Below, piece by piece: positions 27,298 through 35,377 of a stretch of 62,493 nucleotides of DNA; position 1 is the first letter of the stretch, and every line of letters begins with the position of its first letter. Below the pieces are notes generated by a model. It saw only the letters and a list, made by a program, of their open reading frames with translations, made no database searches and was not told where the DNA came from. Location of the stretch: IMG/VR virus record IMGVR_UViG_3300044527_000635, positions 1 to 62,493 of that record; one strand, given 5' to 3'. Both the position numbers and the translations under genes were made by a program. Source of the stretch: a virus.

Positions 27298-28146
27298 TTA
27301 TGTTTGTCTTGGTTGTCTAAACTTGATCAGTTCAAAATCAATCAGCCCATAATATGAGCTAGGATTTAGATTGCTCTCTATATCTCTTACACTCGCGACT
27401 TTAGAGACAGAAACACTATCTATCATACAGTAGTCTTTTCCTGATGTTAAAGAATCGTAATTAAAGACTATTCCACTTTTAAAACTTCCTAATACATTAA
27501 AAGGATTATAAGTTGCGTCAATTAAAGGAACATTATCATAATTTCTATCTCTGAATAAAGAACAAACTGCATCTAAGGTATATTGAGAATCGGCGATCAC
27601 GATTGCTCGGAAATCCATTTTCGTTTTGTCAGTACCGCCAAAAGCCCAAGGGTCATTTGTGCTACTATTATTTTTAATAAAAACTACAGGATAAGTTATA
27701 GTATTTTCTTTAAGGCTTGACTTTAAAGACTCTGTTGAGGTCTTATTTCTTCTGACGTATTGAGTCTCAAAAAGCAAAACCTCTTCTGGCTGAGAGGTTA
27801 ATAATACATTAAATTCTTTAACTGAGTAAGTTCCTGAAACAGTAAGAGACCCAGAAGCTAAATAGATTTGCCCTTCTGAATAATTAATGCCGCTAACTGG
27901 GTTTTGACCTAAATTATAATTTGCTCCACCGATACTAACCCCAGTCATTACTGTAGCGCCAGATATAGAAGTATCATAAACTAATCCTTTATAAGGTCCA
28001 TTGTATGCATAGAACCCATTGACGTAAGATGAGTTGGCAGGAAAAGCACTTGTGACATTATAATAAGCCTCGCCTTTAGATAATAGAGTATGGTCAAACC
28101 ACATTAGGAACGAAGAAGATATTTGGTTATCAAATTGGGGTTTCAT
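27298..28146 (-). CDS. Tail terminator / tail completion candidate
   Basis: This protein of 282 residues (MKPQFDNQISSSFLMWFDHT) has no enzyme motif. It lies between the neck genes and the tail tube genes, where siphophages carry the tail terminator. The C-terminal part (AIVIADSQYTLDAVCSLFRD, LGSFKSGIVFNYDSL, YYGLIDFELIKFRQP) looks like a mixed alpha/beta domain of that type. A Gly/Ser-rich middle section appears to be an insertion. The function rests on gene order. It overlaps the next upstream stop by one base, so translation is probably coupled. Confidence 0.45.
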   Translation of the reverse strand: MKPQFDNQISSSFLMWFDHTLLSKGEAYYNVTSAFPANSSYVNGFYAYNGPYKGLVYDTSISGATVMTGVSIGGANYNLGQNPVSGINYSEGQIYLASGSLTVSGTYSVKEFNVLLTSQPEEVLLFETQYVRRNKTSTESLKSSLKENTITYPVVFIKNNSSTNDPWAFGGTDKTKMDFRAIVIADSQYTLDAVCSLFRDRNYDNVPLIDATYNPFNVLGSFKSGIVFNYDSLTSGKDYCMIDSVSVSKVASVRDIESNLNPSSYYGLIDFELIKFRQPRQT

Positions 28147-28757
28147 TATTTAAGTTTTTCCTTTAGGTTTCTTAATATCTCGCTTAAGTAGTCTACAGTA
28201 ACGAAAGAACCTTTTCTGACTTTATAACTTGATTGAATACCTCCGCCAGATCGACTAGGCTCTGGACTTTTGAATCGGCCAGACAAGTAGTAACCAAGGC
28301 CAGAAATTCCTCTCTCAATACCCTTAACCCAGCTTCTACCATTTTCCCAAGGCAATGGAGTCTCCGCTTCTATTGCTTTAAGAGTTGGAGCTAAGACTTT
28401 GAAATTGAATTGTATTCCTGTTTCTATGTTTCTTACTGTAGGTTTTTGATTTAGATCGATTTCTTGTTCTAAAATTTGCCTTACTTCTTGAGTTGGGTTA
28501 GCGCCTTCTGCAAACCCAATAAATGAAAACAAATTTGCATCACTTTTCGTTCCGGGCAAAGTCTTTGAAATATTTGAAGCACCAACCCCCTCTTCTAACT
28601 CTTTAGTAACAGGGTGTTGATTAAACTCTCTAAGAGCTTGTTTTTTAATCCTTTCAAATTCCTTAAAGGCTCTTTGATAAGCTAAATTTTGAATGTCTTT
28701 ATTAAAGAGAAGTTTTTTGACTTCCCTATTTAAGATTGTCTTATTTATGGTTGCCAT
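28146..28757 (-). CDS. Neck / HK97 gp10-like candidate
   Basis: This 203-residue protein has a basic, helical N-terminus (KQALREFNQHPVTKELEEG) followed by SFIGFAEGANPTQEVRQILE and a Ser/Gly/Arg-rich end (SPEPSRSGGGIQSSYKVRKG, SFVTVDYLSEILRNL). An N-terminal helix preceding a small beta domain fits neck or tail-completion proteins of the HK97 gp10 group. The position between head closure and tail terminator agrees. I see no unmistakable family motif, so this is a synteny-based call. Confidence 0.45.
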   Translation of the reverse strand: MATINKTILNREVKKLLFNKDIQNLAYQRAFKEFERIKKQALREFNQHPVTKELEEGVGASNISKTLPGTKSDANLFSFIGFAEGANPTQEVRQILEQEIDLNQKPTVRNIETGIQFNFKVLAPTLKAIEAETPLPWENGRSWVKGIERGISGLGYYLSGRFKSPEPSRSGGGIQSSYKVRKGSFVTVDYLSEILRNLKEKLK

Positions 28758-29197
28758 TATGTAGACTCTTTCACCATGTATTCATAATAAGGTTCATCAA
28801 TAAATCTTTTAACAACAAAACCATATTGGACATTCCAAGATTTGCCATCAAAAGTTATCTTTTCAGTGCTTCCATTTTCAATGTAATCTTTAGTCTCTGT
28901 CTTCACTCGGATTCTTGCAATTGCTTTTGGGTTTTTAATCTCTGAACCTAAACCAATAAGATCTTCTTCTGGATTGCCATAGAAGATTCTTGCTTTGTAA
29001 GTACCATATACAGGAGTATAAGTTACGCTTTCTGCCAATTCGTCGCCGGGGTATCCAAAAGCTGGGGTTTCATTTATGGAAGTAATGTTTTTAATGGGCT
29101 CTTTATAAATTACAATATCTTCAGAGAATGTATCAAAAAGATCATTAAAATTTGATCCAAAGCTAGCTCTTTGTTCGTTTGTTAATAAAGATGCCAT
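28757..29197 (-). CDS. Head closure (stopper) protein candidate
   Basis: This 146-residue beta-rich protein contains FSEDIVIYKEPIKNITSINE, YTPVYGTYKARIFYGNPEED and ITFDGKSWNVQYGFVVKRFI, a layout like the SPP1 gp16 / HK97 gp7 head-closure barrels. It sits directly after the adaptor gene, the normal order. It would close the portal channel and provide the tail docking surface. There is 1 bp of overlap with the next gene. Identity is inferred from size, fold type and order. Confidence 0.55.
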   Translation of the reverse strand: MASLLTNEQRASFGSNFNDLFDTFSEDIVIYKEPIKNITSINETPAFGYPGDELAESVTYTPVYGTYKARIFYGNPEEDLIGLGSEIKNPKAIARIRVKTETKDYIENGSTEKITFDGKSWNVQYGFVVKRFIDEPYYEYMVKEST

Positions 29198-29199
29198 AA

Positions 29200-29694
29200 T
29201 TAAACTCTATTGAATGGACGAGGTGTATAATATTTATCAGTGATAAAGGAACCAACGACAGTATCGTCGCCAGCAATTTGAAGAGGGCCAACATCATTAA
29301 TGTTATAATCACTAACCATCATAGTCAATTCAGTCAAGGCAGTCTTCTTTGCATCTAAGTATATTTTACTTGTTTCGTTTCGGTTGATTCTGCGGACAGT
29401 CCCGCCGCCATCTGTTACTTCTAGGACAGAATCGTTATTTATTGAATTTAGAGTTTGTTTGACTTTTAAATCATAGAAGTAGCATTCATAAATTTTCTTA
29501 TAAACAGACTTCTCTGCTTCGCCAAGGTTTGGGTCAAGCTCTAAAGTGGCGTCATTAATAACGATATCTTTATTTAATTTATTATTAAGGATACCAATAT
29601 TGTTTCGAAGCCAGTAGCTAATAGCTGGTACTGAAAGGTCAGTTGGCTGACCTAATTCGAAATAAAGTTCTTGAGCCATGTCTACGATTTTCAT
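29200..29694 (-). CDS. Head-tail adaptor candidate
   Basis: This 164-residue, mostly helical protein begins MKIVDMAQELYFELGQPTDL and continues VPAISYWLRNNIGILNNKLN, then EKSVYKKIYECYFYDLKVKQ and DAKKTALTELTMMVSDYN. Helical proteins of this size that bind under the portal and have the YWLR-x-N-I-G-x-L-N-x-L type of segment occur as adaptors in large tailed phages. It is the first of the neck genes, 1 bp from the preceding stop. Function is inferred from order and helical content. Confidence 0.55.
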   Translation of the reverse strand: MKIVDMAQELYFELGQPTDLSVPAISYWLRNNIGILNNKLNKDIVINDATLELDPNLGEAEKSVYKKIYECYFYDLKVKQTLNSINNDSVLEVTDGGGTVRRINRNETSKIYLDAKKTALTELTMMVSDYNINDVGPLQIAGDDTVVGSFITDKYYTPRPFNRV

Positions 29695-29695
29695 A

Positions 29696-30076
29696 TTAGT
29701 ATGTTATTTCTGGGTTAATGATGAAATATCCACCTTCAATAGTACGAGCATAATCTGCTCCTGAAAATACTTGGACATCAAACAATAGATAACTAGAGGG
29801 TAAAGCTGCCATTCCAGTCCTGCCTACATCGATGTCTACATATCCACTACTATATAAGGAACCATTTGTTCCTGAGATTATTTGTGGATTTAAATTTAAT
29901 AAGATACCAGAGCTAGGCACATAAACGTTATCATTTGTATATCCCGCGCCATAACTAGCTCTTACATATCCAGAGGCCGTGAAACCTGATAAATTCATTA
30001 TATTATTATCAGAATCACGGGCTACAAGTCTCTTGTAAAAAGAGTTTCCTTGCGTACCTGTTAAATTCATACACAT
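29696..30076 (-). CDS. Small beta-rich virion protein; probable start at 30070
   Basis: This protein has 126 residues from the ATG at 30076, or 124 from the ATG two codons later at 30070 (MNLTGTQGNSFYKRLVARDS). The segment GNSFYKRLVARDSDNNIMNL-SGFTASGYVR resembles the N-terminal virion-anchoring domain of BppU-like baseplate proteins. I prefer 30070, because the first ATG lies inside the promoter-like GTGTAATAATG. No Shine-Dalgarno site is possible if transcription starts there, so the mRNA may be leaderless. It opens the neck/tail transcription unit. Confidence 0.55.
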   Translation of the reverse strand: MCMNLTGTQGNSFYKRLVARDSDNNIMNLSGFTASGYVRASYGAGYTNDNVYVPSSGILLNLNPQIISGTNGSLYSSGYVDIDVGRTGMAALPSSYLLFDVQVFSGADYARTIEGGYFIINPEITY

Positions 30077-30084
30077 TATTACAC
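30074..30084 (-). promoter_or_regulatory. Putative late promoter overlapping a start codon
   Basis: The minus strand reads GTGTAATAATG directly after the U-tract of the upstream terminator. Its last three bases are the first possible ATG of the downstream gene. If TAATAAT acts as a -10 box, transcription would begin at or near the second ATG at 30070. Confidence 0.5.
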
Positions 30085-30107
30085 AAAAAAAGCCCCTTTC
30101 GGGGCTT
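30085..30107 (-). terminator. Intrinsic terminator after Ig-domain gene
   Basis: On the minus strand AAGCCCC and GGGGCTT arms (7 bp) flank a GAAA tetraloop, followed by TTTTTT. It ends the fibre/adhesin unit. Confidence 0.9.
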
Positions 30108-30127
30108 GAGAAGAGATATTTTAAAAA

Positions 30128-30955
30128 TTATGGCATAATTCCAGTAGGCATTGGCTCAGGAGGAAGTGGAGGAGTAGGCTCAGTAACGGTTACAATGGCG
30201 AAATCACTTTGAACAGATCCAGCGGCATTGCTAGCAGCTACGAAATAGCTTCCAGAATCAGAGAACTTGACATCCGCAATCATCAAAGAGCTTCCGCTTG
30301 CTCCAATAATAGTCTCATTATCTTTACTCCATTGGAGAGTTAATGGCTGATCGCCCATAACTCCTACATTTAAAACACCAAATCCGCTAACGGTCAAATT
30401 AAGATTTTGTGGTTGAGATGTAATGGTTGGAGCTTGAAAGAAATTTAATGATGCATAAGAACTGATAATAGAACTCACTGGATTATTAATTTGTACATTG
30501 TAAGAGCCTAGATCGCCAGTCCCGGCTGAATTAATGGAATAAACTGGAGAGGTAGCTCCTTCGATAGCGGTTCCATTTTTACCCCATTGATAATTCAATG
30601 GAGAATCGCCACTTGCGACTACGGAGAATTGAGCAGGTTGCCCATCTATAACTTTTTGATCTACTGGTTGGGTAGTAATAAATGGAGCAATAGCTTCAGT
30701 ATAGCCTAAATTATCTAGCACTACTTTCTTTACATAATTATAGTCAGCTTCGGCAGTTTGCTCAGAGGGCCAATCCTGCCAATCATCGCCGTACATGCAA
30801 GTATAAGTCCTATCTAGGCTTAAATCTTGTGGGTTTTTAAGGACTACTGAAAATTTAATCCCATTATGTGGATCAAAGTCATTAAAGTCTACGTCCAATC
30901 TGGTGACATTCGCGCCAGATGGTTTTGGGTAAACGGGGATAAATATTGTATTCAT
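30128..30955 (-). CDS. Ig-like domain virion protein
   Basis: This protein of 275 residues has a distinct N-terminal domain (about 1-90) and then two immunoglobulin-like domains. The first runs from ITTQPVDQKVIDGQPAQFSV through YQWGKNGTAIEGATSPVYSI to DLGSYNVQINNP. The second runs from ITSQPQNLNLTVSGF through LQWSKDNETIIGASGSSLMI to DSGSYFVAASNAAG. The I-set pattern (W, then D-x-G-x-Y) is clear, but the disulfide cysteines are absent, as is common in phage Ig domains. It ends in a Pro-rich tail. Such domains usually decorate virions and bind carbohydrate weakly. It has its own promoter-like element and is followed by a terminator. Confidence 0.8.
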   Translation of the reverse strand: MNTIFIPVYPKPSGANVTRLDVDFNDFDPHNGIKFSVVLKNPQDLSLDRTYTCMYGDDWQDWPSEQTAEADYNYVKKVVLDNLGYTEAIAPFITTQPVDQKVIDGQPAQFSVVASGDSPLNYQWGKNGTAIEGATSPVYSINSAGTGDLGSYNVQINNPVSSIISSYASLNFFQAPTITSQPQNLNLTVSGFGVLNVGVMGDQPLTLQWSKDNETIIGASGSSLMIADVKFSDSGSYFVAASNAAGSVQSDFAIVTVTEPTPPLPPEPMPTGIMP

Positions 30956-30990
30956 TTTCTTATTTTAATTGAAATTTAAGTTATTCTAAT

Positions 30991-31002
30991 GTTTTTTACA
31001 CT
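30991..31002 (-). promoter_or_regulatory. Putative late promoter element before Ig-domain gene
   Basis: The minus strand reads AGTGTAAAAAAC between the stop of the LamG protein and the Ig gene, 35 bases before the ATG. It keeps the GTGTAA core, but the downstream A-run differs from the consensus. Confidence 0.35.
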
Positions 31003-33093
31003 TTATAATCCGAATCTTCCTTTTGTAGCATTGTAATTTTGTAATACTTGAGCGGCAGATAATGCAATATTATAAACTCTTGTTTCTCCTATTCTTCCGT
31101 TGAATGGATAATTATTTCCCGCATTGCCATATTTTCCAATATATTGATTTGTTTGGCCTGTATTTAATGTTCCAGAAGCGTTCACACTCGCAACTTGAAC
31201 ACCATTAACATATATAATTTTTATACTTCCATTGTAAGTACAAATAACATGATTCCATACATTCGCAGTCAAATAAGTAGAAGAAGCGAAAGTCAAATCT
31301 TGATTATTTATTGTTCCGCCAAATGTTCTAAAATAAAATGCAGTAAGACTAAGAAACATGCTATATTGACTATTTACTGCTCCTTTTTCAAAAAGAAATC
31401 CTTCTTGACTTAAAGGACTAGGATAAAACCAACATTCCATTGTTATTGTTTGAGAATCATAAGCTGCGGAAGTAGATGATTCTAACCAACTATTACTACC
31501 ATTATAACTAAAATATTTTGGATCACTTGAATTATATGTTGCATTATTAATTGTCCAAGATAAAGCGGTTGGACTTACATCATAAAATGTTGTTCCAGCG
31601 CCGCCATAACTATATGGATTACCAGCATCAAGATTTAATACTAATCCTTGTTGTACAATTGTATTTGCAAATTTTGACTTTTGAGCTTCGTAATTTTGAG
31701 ATATTTCTGTTGCACTTAATGCTCTGCTATATATTAAAGTAGACCCCACATTAATTGGCGCATATCTTCCAGAAACAATATCATCTCTAGCAATTATTAA
31801 ATCTCCAAGCGTAGAACCTGAATACGATATCGGCGAAGTATTTGCATTTGTATTTGCTAATACTCCGTCTTTATAAATTCTTACATTAGAACCATCAAAA
31901 GTACCTACTAAATTAGTCCAAGTATTCAATGGCATTGTAGTAGTAGCGTCTACAACCGCAGCTAAACTGTTTCTTATTCTAAACCAAACTGTGTCTGTAT
32001 TATTTGTAGCCATTAATGCGTACGCATCTCTATCATTTCTTCTTAAAAAGTTGCATATGCTTGATTGATAAGCATTTCTTTTAAGCCACATTGAGACAGT
32101 AACGGTTGTAGGATTTAATACAAAATAATCTGCGACTGTCAAATAATCAGAAGAACCATCAAACTTAATCGCTCCTTTATTATAAACATCAAATAACGGC
32201 ATATCTGCCACCACTTGACTACCTACTGCCCCACCAAATGATCCATGATTATTATTGTTACTCAAATCAATTATACTTCTATCAGTATTAGATATACCCC
32301 ATTTTTGTCCAAGATATGTGTTTACTTGTTTTCTTTCTGTGACTGATAACCCACGATTAAAAATAATGACTTCACACTGAATGCCATTAAAATATCTACT
32401 AAAAGTGTCTGTATTTGATCCCCAAGAACCTATTAACCAACCTTTTGTATCTTCTGTCCATGTAGAACTTGGAGATGGTACAGGAGTTACAGAAGTACCA
32501 TTATATCCACCAGTTATAGTAGTAGAATCTTTAGTTATCCAATAACAATATGTTGTATTATTAGAGTATGCGGTTGACCCAATATTACCCGCAGGAGTAA
32601 ATCCTGTGTCTTGAAATCCCCAATAATATTGATCGGCAGTTCCATTTCTTTCTATTGAAAAACCAGCATATTGAGCATTTGCTCCTCCGTGATAATTATC
32701 TAAAATTTGTGAATACGCATTGGTTTCTCCGGCAGTTCTCCAAACTACAAAAACAGAACCTCCAGTTCTATTATTAATTATTGTGCTATTGTATCTTAAA
32801 TATTGACCAGACACAGCAGTAAATTGAATTGCTTTTCTACTATTTACAACTGCGCTTCTTGATGGTTGATTATTAACAGTGGCTTGAAAAAAATGCCTAT
32901 TATTTCCACTTTTATCTCTCCATTGGCTGACACTCGTTCCTGAACTATAACTAAAAGTTGTATCATCAGCAGCATCTAACCACAATGCCAATCCATTTTT
33001 TACAGGCAAATCAGTTGGATATGATTTATTATTTGATGCATCTAAACACATCACTAAAGAATCCGTAATAATTTTGGGGCTATACTGAAGCAC
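31003..33093 (-). CDS. Adhesin with three LamG/concanavalin-like domains
   Basis: This protein has 696 residues and three repeated beta-sandwich domains. The first starts GLALWLDAADDTTFSYSSGT and ends VIFNRGLSVTERKQVNTYLG. The second starts at AIKFDGSSDYLTVADYF and ends LIYSRALSATEISQNYEAQK. The third starts LVLNLDAGNPYSYGGAGTTF and ends RVYNIALSAAQVLQNYNATK-GRFGL. LamG-like domains of this kind (for example PF13385) bind glycans, so the protein is a receptor or surface-binding candidate. Its first 14 bases overlap the end of the HNH endonuclease gene. Confidence 0.85.
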   Translation of the reverse strand: MLQYSPKIITDSLVMCLDASNNKSYPTDLPVKNGLALWLDAADDTTFSYSSGTSVSQWRDKSGNNRHFFQATVNNQPSRSAVVNSRKAIQFTAVSGQYLRYNSTIINNRTGGSVFVVWRTAGETNAYSQILDNYHGGANAQYAGFSIERNGTADQYYWGFQDTGFTPAGNIGSTAYSNNTTYCYWITKDSTTITGGYNGTSVTPVPSPSSTWTEDTKGWLIGSWGSNTDTFSRYFNGIQCEVIIFNRGLSVTERKQVNTYLGQKWGISNTDRSIIDLSNNNNHGSFGGAVGSQVVADMPLFDVYNKGAIKFDGSSDYLTVADYFVLNPTTVTVSMWLKRNAYQSSICNFLRRNDRDAYALMATNNTDTVWFRIRNSLAAVVDATTTMPLNTWTNLVGTFDGSNVRIYKDGVLANTNANTSPISYSGSTLGDLIIARDDIVSGRYAPINVGSTLIYSRALSATEISQNYEAQKSKFANTIVQQGLVLNLDAGNPYSYGGAGTTFYDVSPTALSWTINNATYNSSDPKYFSYNGSNSWLESSTSAAYDSQTITMECWFYPSPLSQEGFLFEKGAVNSQYSMFLSLTAFYFRTFGGTINNQDLTFASSTYLTANVWNHVICTYNGSIKIIYVNGVQVASVNASGTLNTGQTNQYIGKYGNAGNNYPFNGRIGETRVYNIALSAAQVLQNYNATKGRFGL

Positions 33094-33886
33094 TTTGTTC
33101 CTTTATATTGTTAAGATAAATGTTAAAATTTTCTTTGGTTGCGTCTTTTAGTTTGACTAGTTTATGATACTGCTTATGACAAGGATTGCATAATGTTATT
33201 AAATTATTGACTTCAAATCTATCGCCTGAAAAATGTTTCCATGAATTTAAATGATGAGCATGTATATTTTTATTAGAATCGCAAATAACACATTGGAATC
33301 TATCTCTTTCGAAACAAGACCTAGAGAGTCCTTTAAGGATGAATTTTTGATTTTTTCTTAATTTTCTTTCTTCTTCTGTTAAATTGTGATTCCAAGCATG
33401 ATGTTTCGGACCAACTCTTTCTTTCGATGATCTTCTAACGCCTTCAATTTTTCTTTCTCTTTGCAAGCATTTGCATGATCCTACATTTCCATTTTTTAAA
33501 TCTTTAGAAATAACATGATGTTTGTTTCCGCAATCACATTGGCACAACCAATACCATCTATCATTTTTTCTATAAGATTTTTCTAAAACAATTAGTCTAT
33601 TAAATCTTTGACCAATAATTGATTTATCGACTCTCTCTTCTCCTGAAATTCCTAATTTGCATTTATGACAATAACAATCATTCGACCTATTAAAAGCAGA
33701 ATAAGGAGTTTCTTTTATCACTCCACATTTATCACATTGATATTGGATTCTAGAAGCGCTATTTTTCTTTAACATTTCTACAGGCAAATTTATTTTGTCG
33801 CCGACGTTACAAACAACTCCTTTGGATCTATAATAATTTACAGTTCCACCTACAATTAAAATTGGTAATGTTTTTGTAATTAACAT
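33080..33886 (-). CDS. HNH homing endonuclease with zinc-binding N-terminal region
   Basis: The protein has 268 residues. The HNH core is FERDRFQCVICDSNKNIHAH-HLNSWKHF and LITLCNPCHKQYH, containing the two CxxC zinc pairs and the HH catalytic pair. The N-terminal half has further CxxC pairs (YQCDKCG, CYCHKC) and the region WYWLCQCDCGNKHHV-GSCKC, typical of phage HNH enzymes with DNA-recognition repeats. It lies between two adhesin genes: 3 bp after one, and overlapping the start of the next by 14 bp. It is probably a free-standing mobile gene that spreads by cutting related phage genomes. Confidence 0.88.
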   Translation of the reverse strand: MLITKTLPILIVGGTVNYYRSKGVVCNVGDKINLPVEMLKKNSASRIQYQCDKCGVIKETPYSAFNRSNDCYCHKCKLGISGEERVDKSIIGQRFNRLIVLEKSYRKNDRWYWLCQCDCGNKHHVISKDLKNGNVGSCKCLQRERKIEGVRRSSKERVGPKHHAWNHNLTEEERKLRKNQKFILKGLSRSCFERDRFQCVICDSNKNIHAHHLNSWKHFSGDRFEVNNLITLCNPCHKQYHKLVKLKDATKENFNIYLNNIKEQSASV

Positions 33887-33889
33887 ATA

Positions 33890-35374
33890 TTATAATCCGA
33901 ATCTTGTTTTTACTGCTTGATAATTTTGCATTATTTCTGCGGCTGATAAAACTCTATTATATACTAAAGTTTGTGCTATACGTCCTGCAAAATATTGGGC
34001 ATTTACAGCATTACCTATAGTTGTATATAAATTTGAAATATTAAATGAAAATCCAGTTGCCGTTCCGTCTGCAATTCCATTTGTATACGAAGTTAATGTA
34101 GTTCCATCCCAAGTCCAAAAAGTATACCCCCAATTAGAAGGTAAAATTGCAGTTCCAGATGTCAATCTATCAAGCCCCCAAGTACCAACTCTTACTTTAT
34201 TATTCGCTGAGTCCCAATACGAAACCATTCCTAGTCCAGTAGAATTATTTCCAAAAAATACAGGTGTTCCTGTTGCTGTGGGATAAATCCAAGCACCCCA
34301 TGAAAAAGATTGATTTCCAGTTATTAACGAACTGACACTGACATATTGAGAACTTCCGTTAAATACAATGCTTCCGCCGTTTGCACTGTTAAATGTCGCT
34401 CCATTAATAGTTCCATTATTTCTATTTCCGCTTAAATCTACAAAAAATGTGCCTGTAACAAAAGTTCCGCTGCTAGTAAATGTATGGACTGTTTCAGTGC
34501 CTACCGTAGTGATTGTTCCACCAGTTGCTTTTTGTGGTCCTTTATAACGAATTATCACTATACCTGAACCTCCTGATCCACCGCCTTGTGCATTAAATAA
34601 ATAACCACCTCCACCTCCACCAGTATTTGCTGATCCACTTGTTGAATATCTCAGTGGAGAATTATGTGGAGATGGTGATACTCCTCCAGTGCCTCCACCT
34701 CCAATACCACCAAGTCCATATGTTAAAATATTAGTAAGATTAGTGCCGCCACCACCACCGCCATAATATTGCGACGTTCCAGAAATGGAAAATGGTAAAC
34801 CGGGTCCACCAAAACCACCATTCACTATTCCTCCAGTACCGCCTACGCCACCAGCACCTCCTCCTCCAGCAGTTCCATAGTAAACAGCCAAAGCGGGACC
34901 TGACTCAGCACTTACATCACCACCATTAAAACCTTGAGCAGCAGTACCAGAACCGCCTGTGATTGACGAACTATTACCATCACATCCACCTCCTCCAGAT
35001 CCTCCATTATTTCTTGCTTGTGTGGCGTTTCCTTGAGATTTACCGGCTCCACCACCAACAGCAGTTAAAACAGTACTAGCGCCAGAAAATATTGAATTTT
35101 CACCCGGATCTCCAGTATTTGAAGTAGAGTTAGCACCTGCACCTCCCTGACCAACAGTTACAGTGTAAGTCGTATTGCGAACGATAGTATAATTTGATGT
35201 ATATAAAACTCCTCCACCGCCGCCGCCGCCGCCATGATAACCACCACCAGCACCCCCACCAGCGACAACTAATACTTCAGCTTTAATTGGACCATACGAA
35301 TTTGCACTCGATGCATCCAAATCTAATATTAATCCACTCTTAACTATTTTTGGTCCGCCAGTTACTGTACTCAT
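33890..35374 (-). CDS. Glycine-rich adhesin with C-terminal LamG domain
   Basis: The protein has 494 residues. After a short N-terminal segment shared with the LamG proteins (VKSGLILDLDASSANSYG), residues 30-280 form a Gly-rich domain: LVVAGGGAGGGYHGGGGGGG, TYTVTVGQGGAGANS, GGGGGTNLTNILTYGLGG and GGSGIVIIRYKG. Poly-Gly sandwiches of this sort are known from phage receptor-binding tips such as T4-like gp38. A LamG-like domain follows (INGATFNSANGGSIVFNGSS to LVYNRVLSAAEIMQNYQAVK). It is a strong receptor-binding candidate. Confidence 0.8.
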   Translation of the reverse strand: MSTVTGGPKIVKSGLILDLDASSANSYGPIKAEVLVVAGGGAGGGYHGGGGGGGGVLYTSNYTIVRNTTYTVTVGQGGAGANSTSNTGDPGENSIFSGASTVLTAVGGGAGKSQGNATQARNNGGSGGGGCDGNSSSITGGSGTAAQGFNGGDVSAESGPALAVYYGTAGGGGAGGVGGTGGIVNGGFGGPGLPFSISGTSQYYGGGGGGTNLTNILTYGLGGIGGGGTGGVSPSPHNSPLRYSTSGSANTGGGGGGYLFNAQGGGSGGSGIVIIRYKGPQKATGGTITTVGTETVHTFTSSGTFVTGTFFVDLSGNRNNGTINGATFNSANGGSIVFNGSSQYVSVSSLITGNQSFSWGAWIYPTATGTPVFFGNNSTGLGMVSYWDSANNKVRVGTWGLDRLTSGTAILPSNWGYTFWTWDGTTLTSYTNGIADGTATGFSFNISNLYTTIGNAVNAQYFAGRIAQTLVYNRVLSAAEIMQNYQAVKTRFGL

Positions 35375-35377
35375 ATT

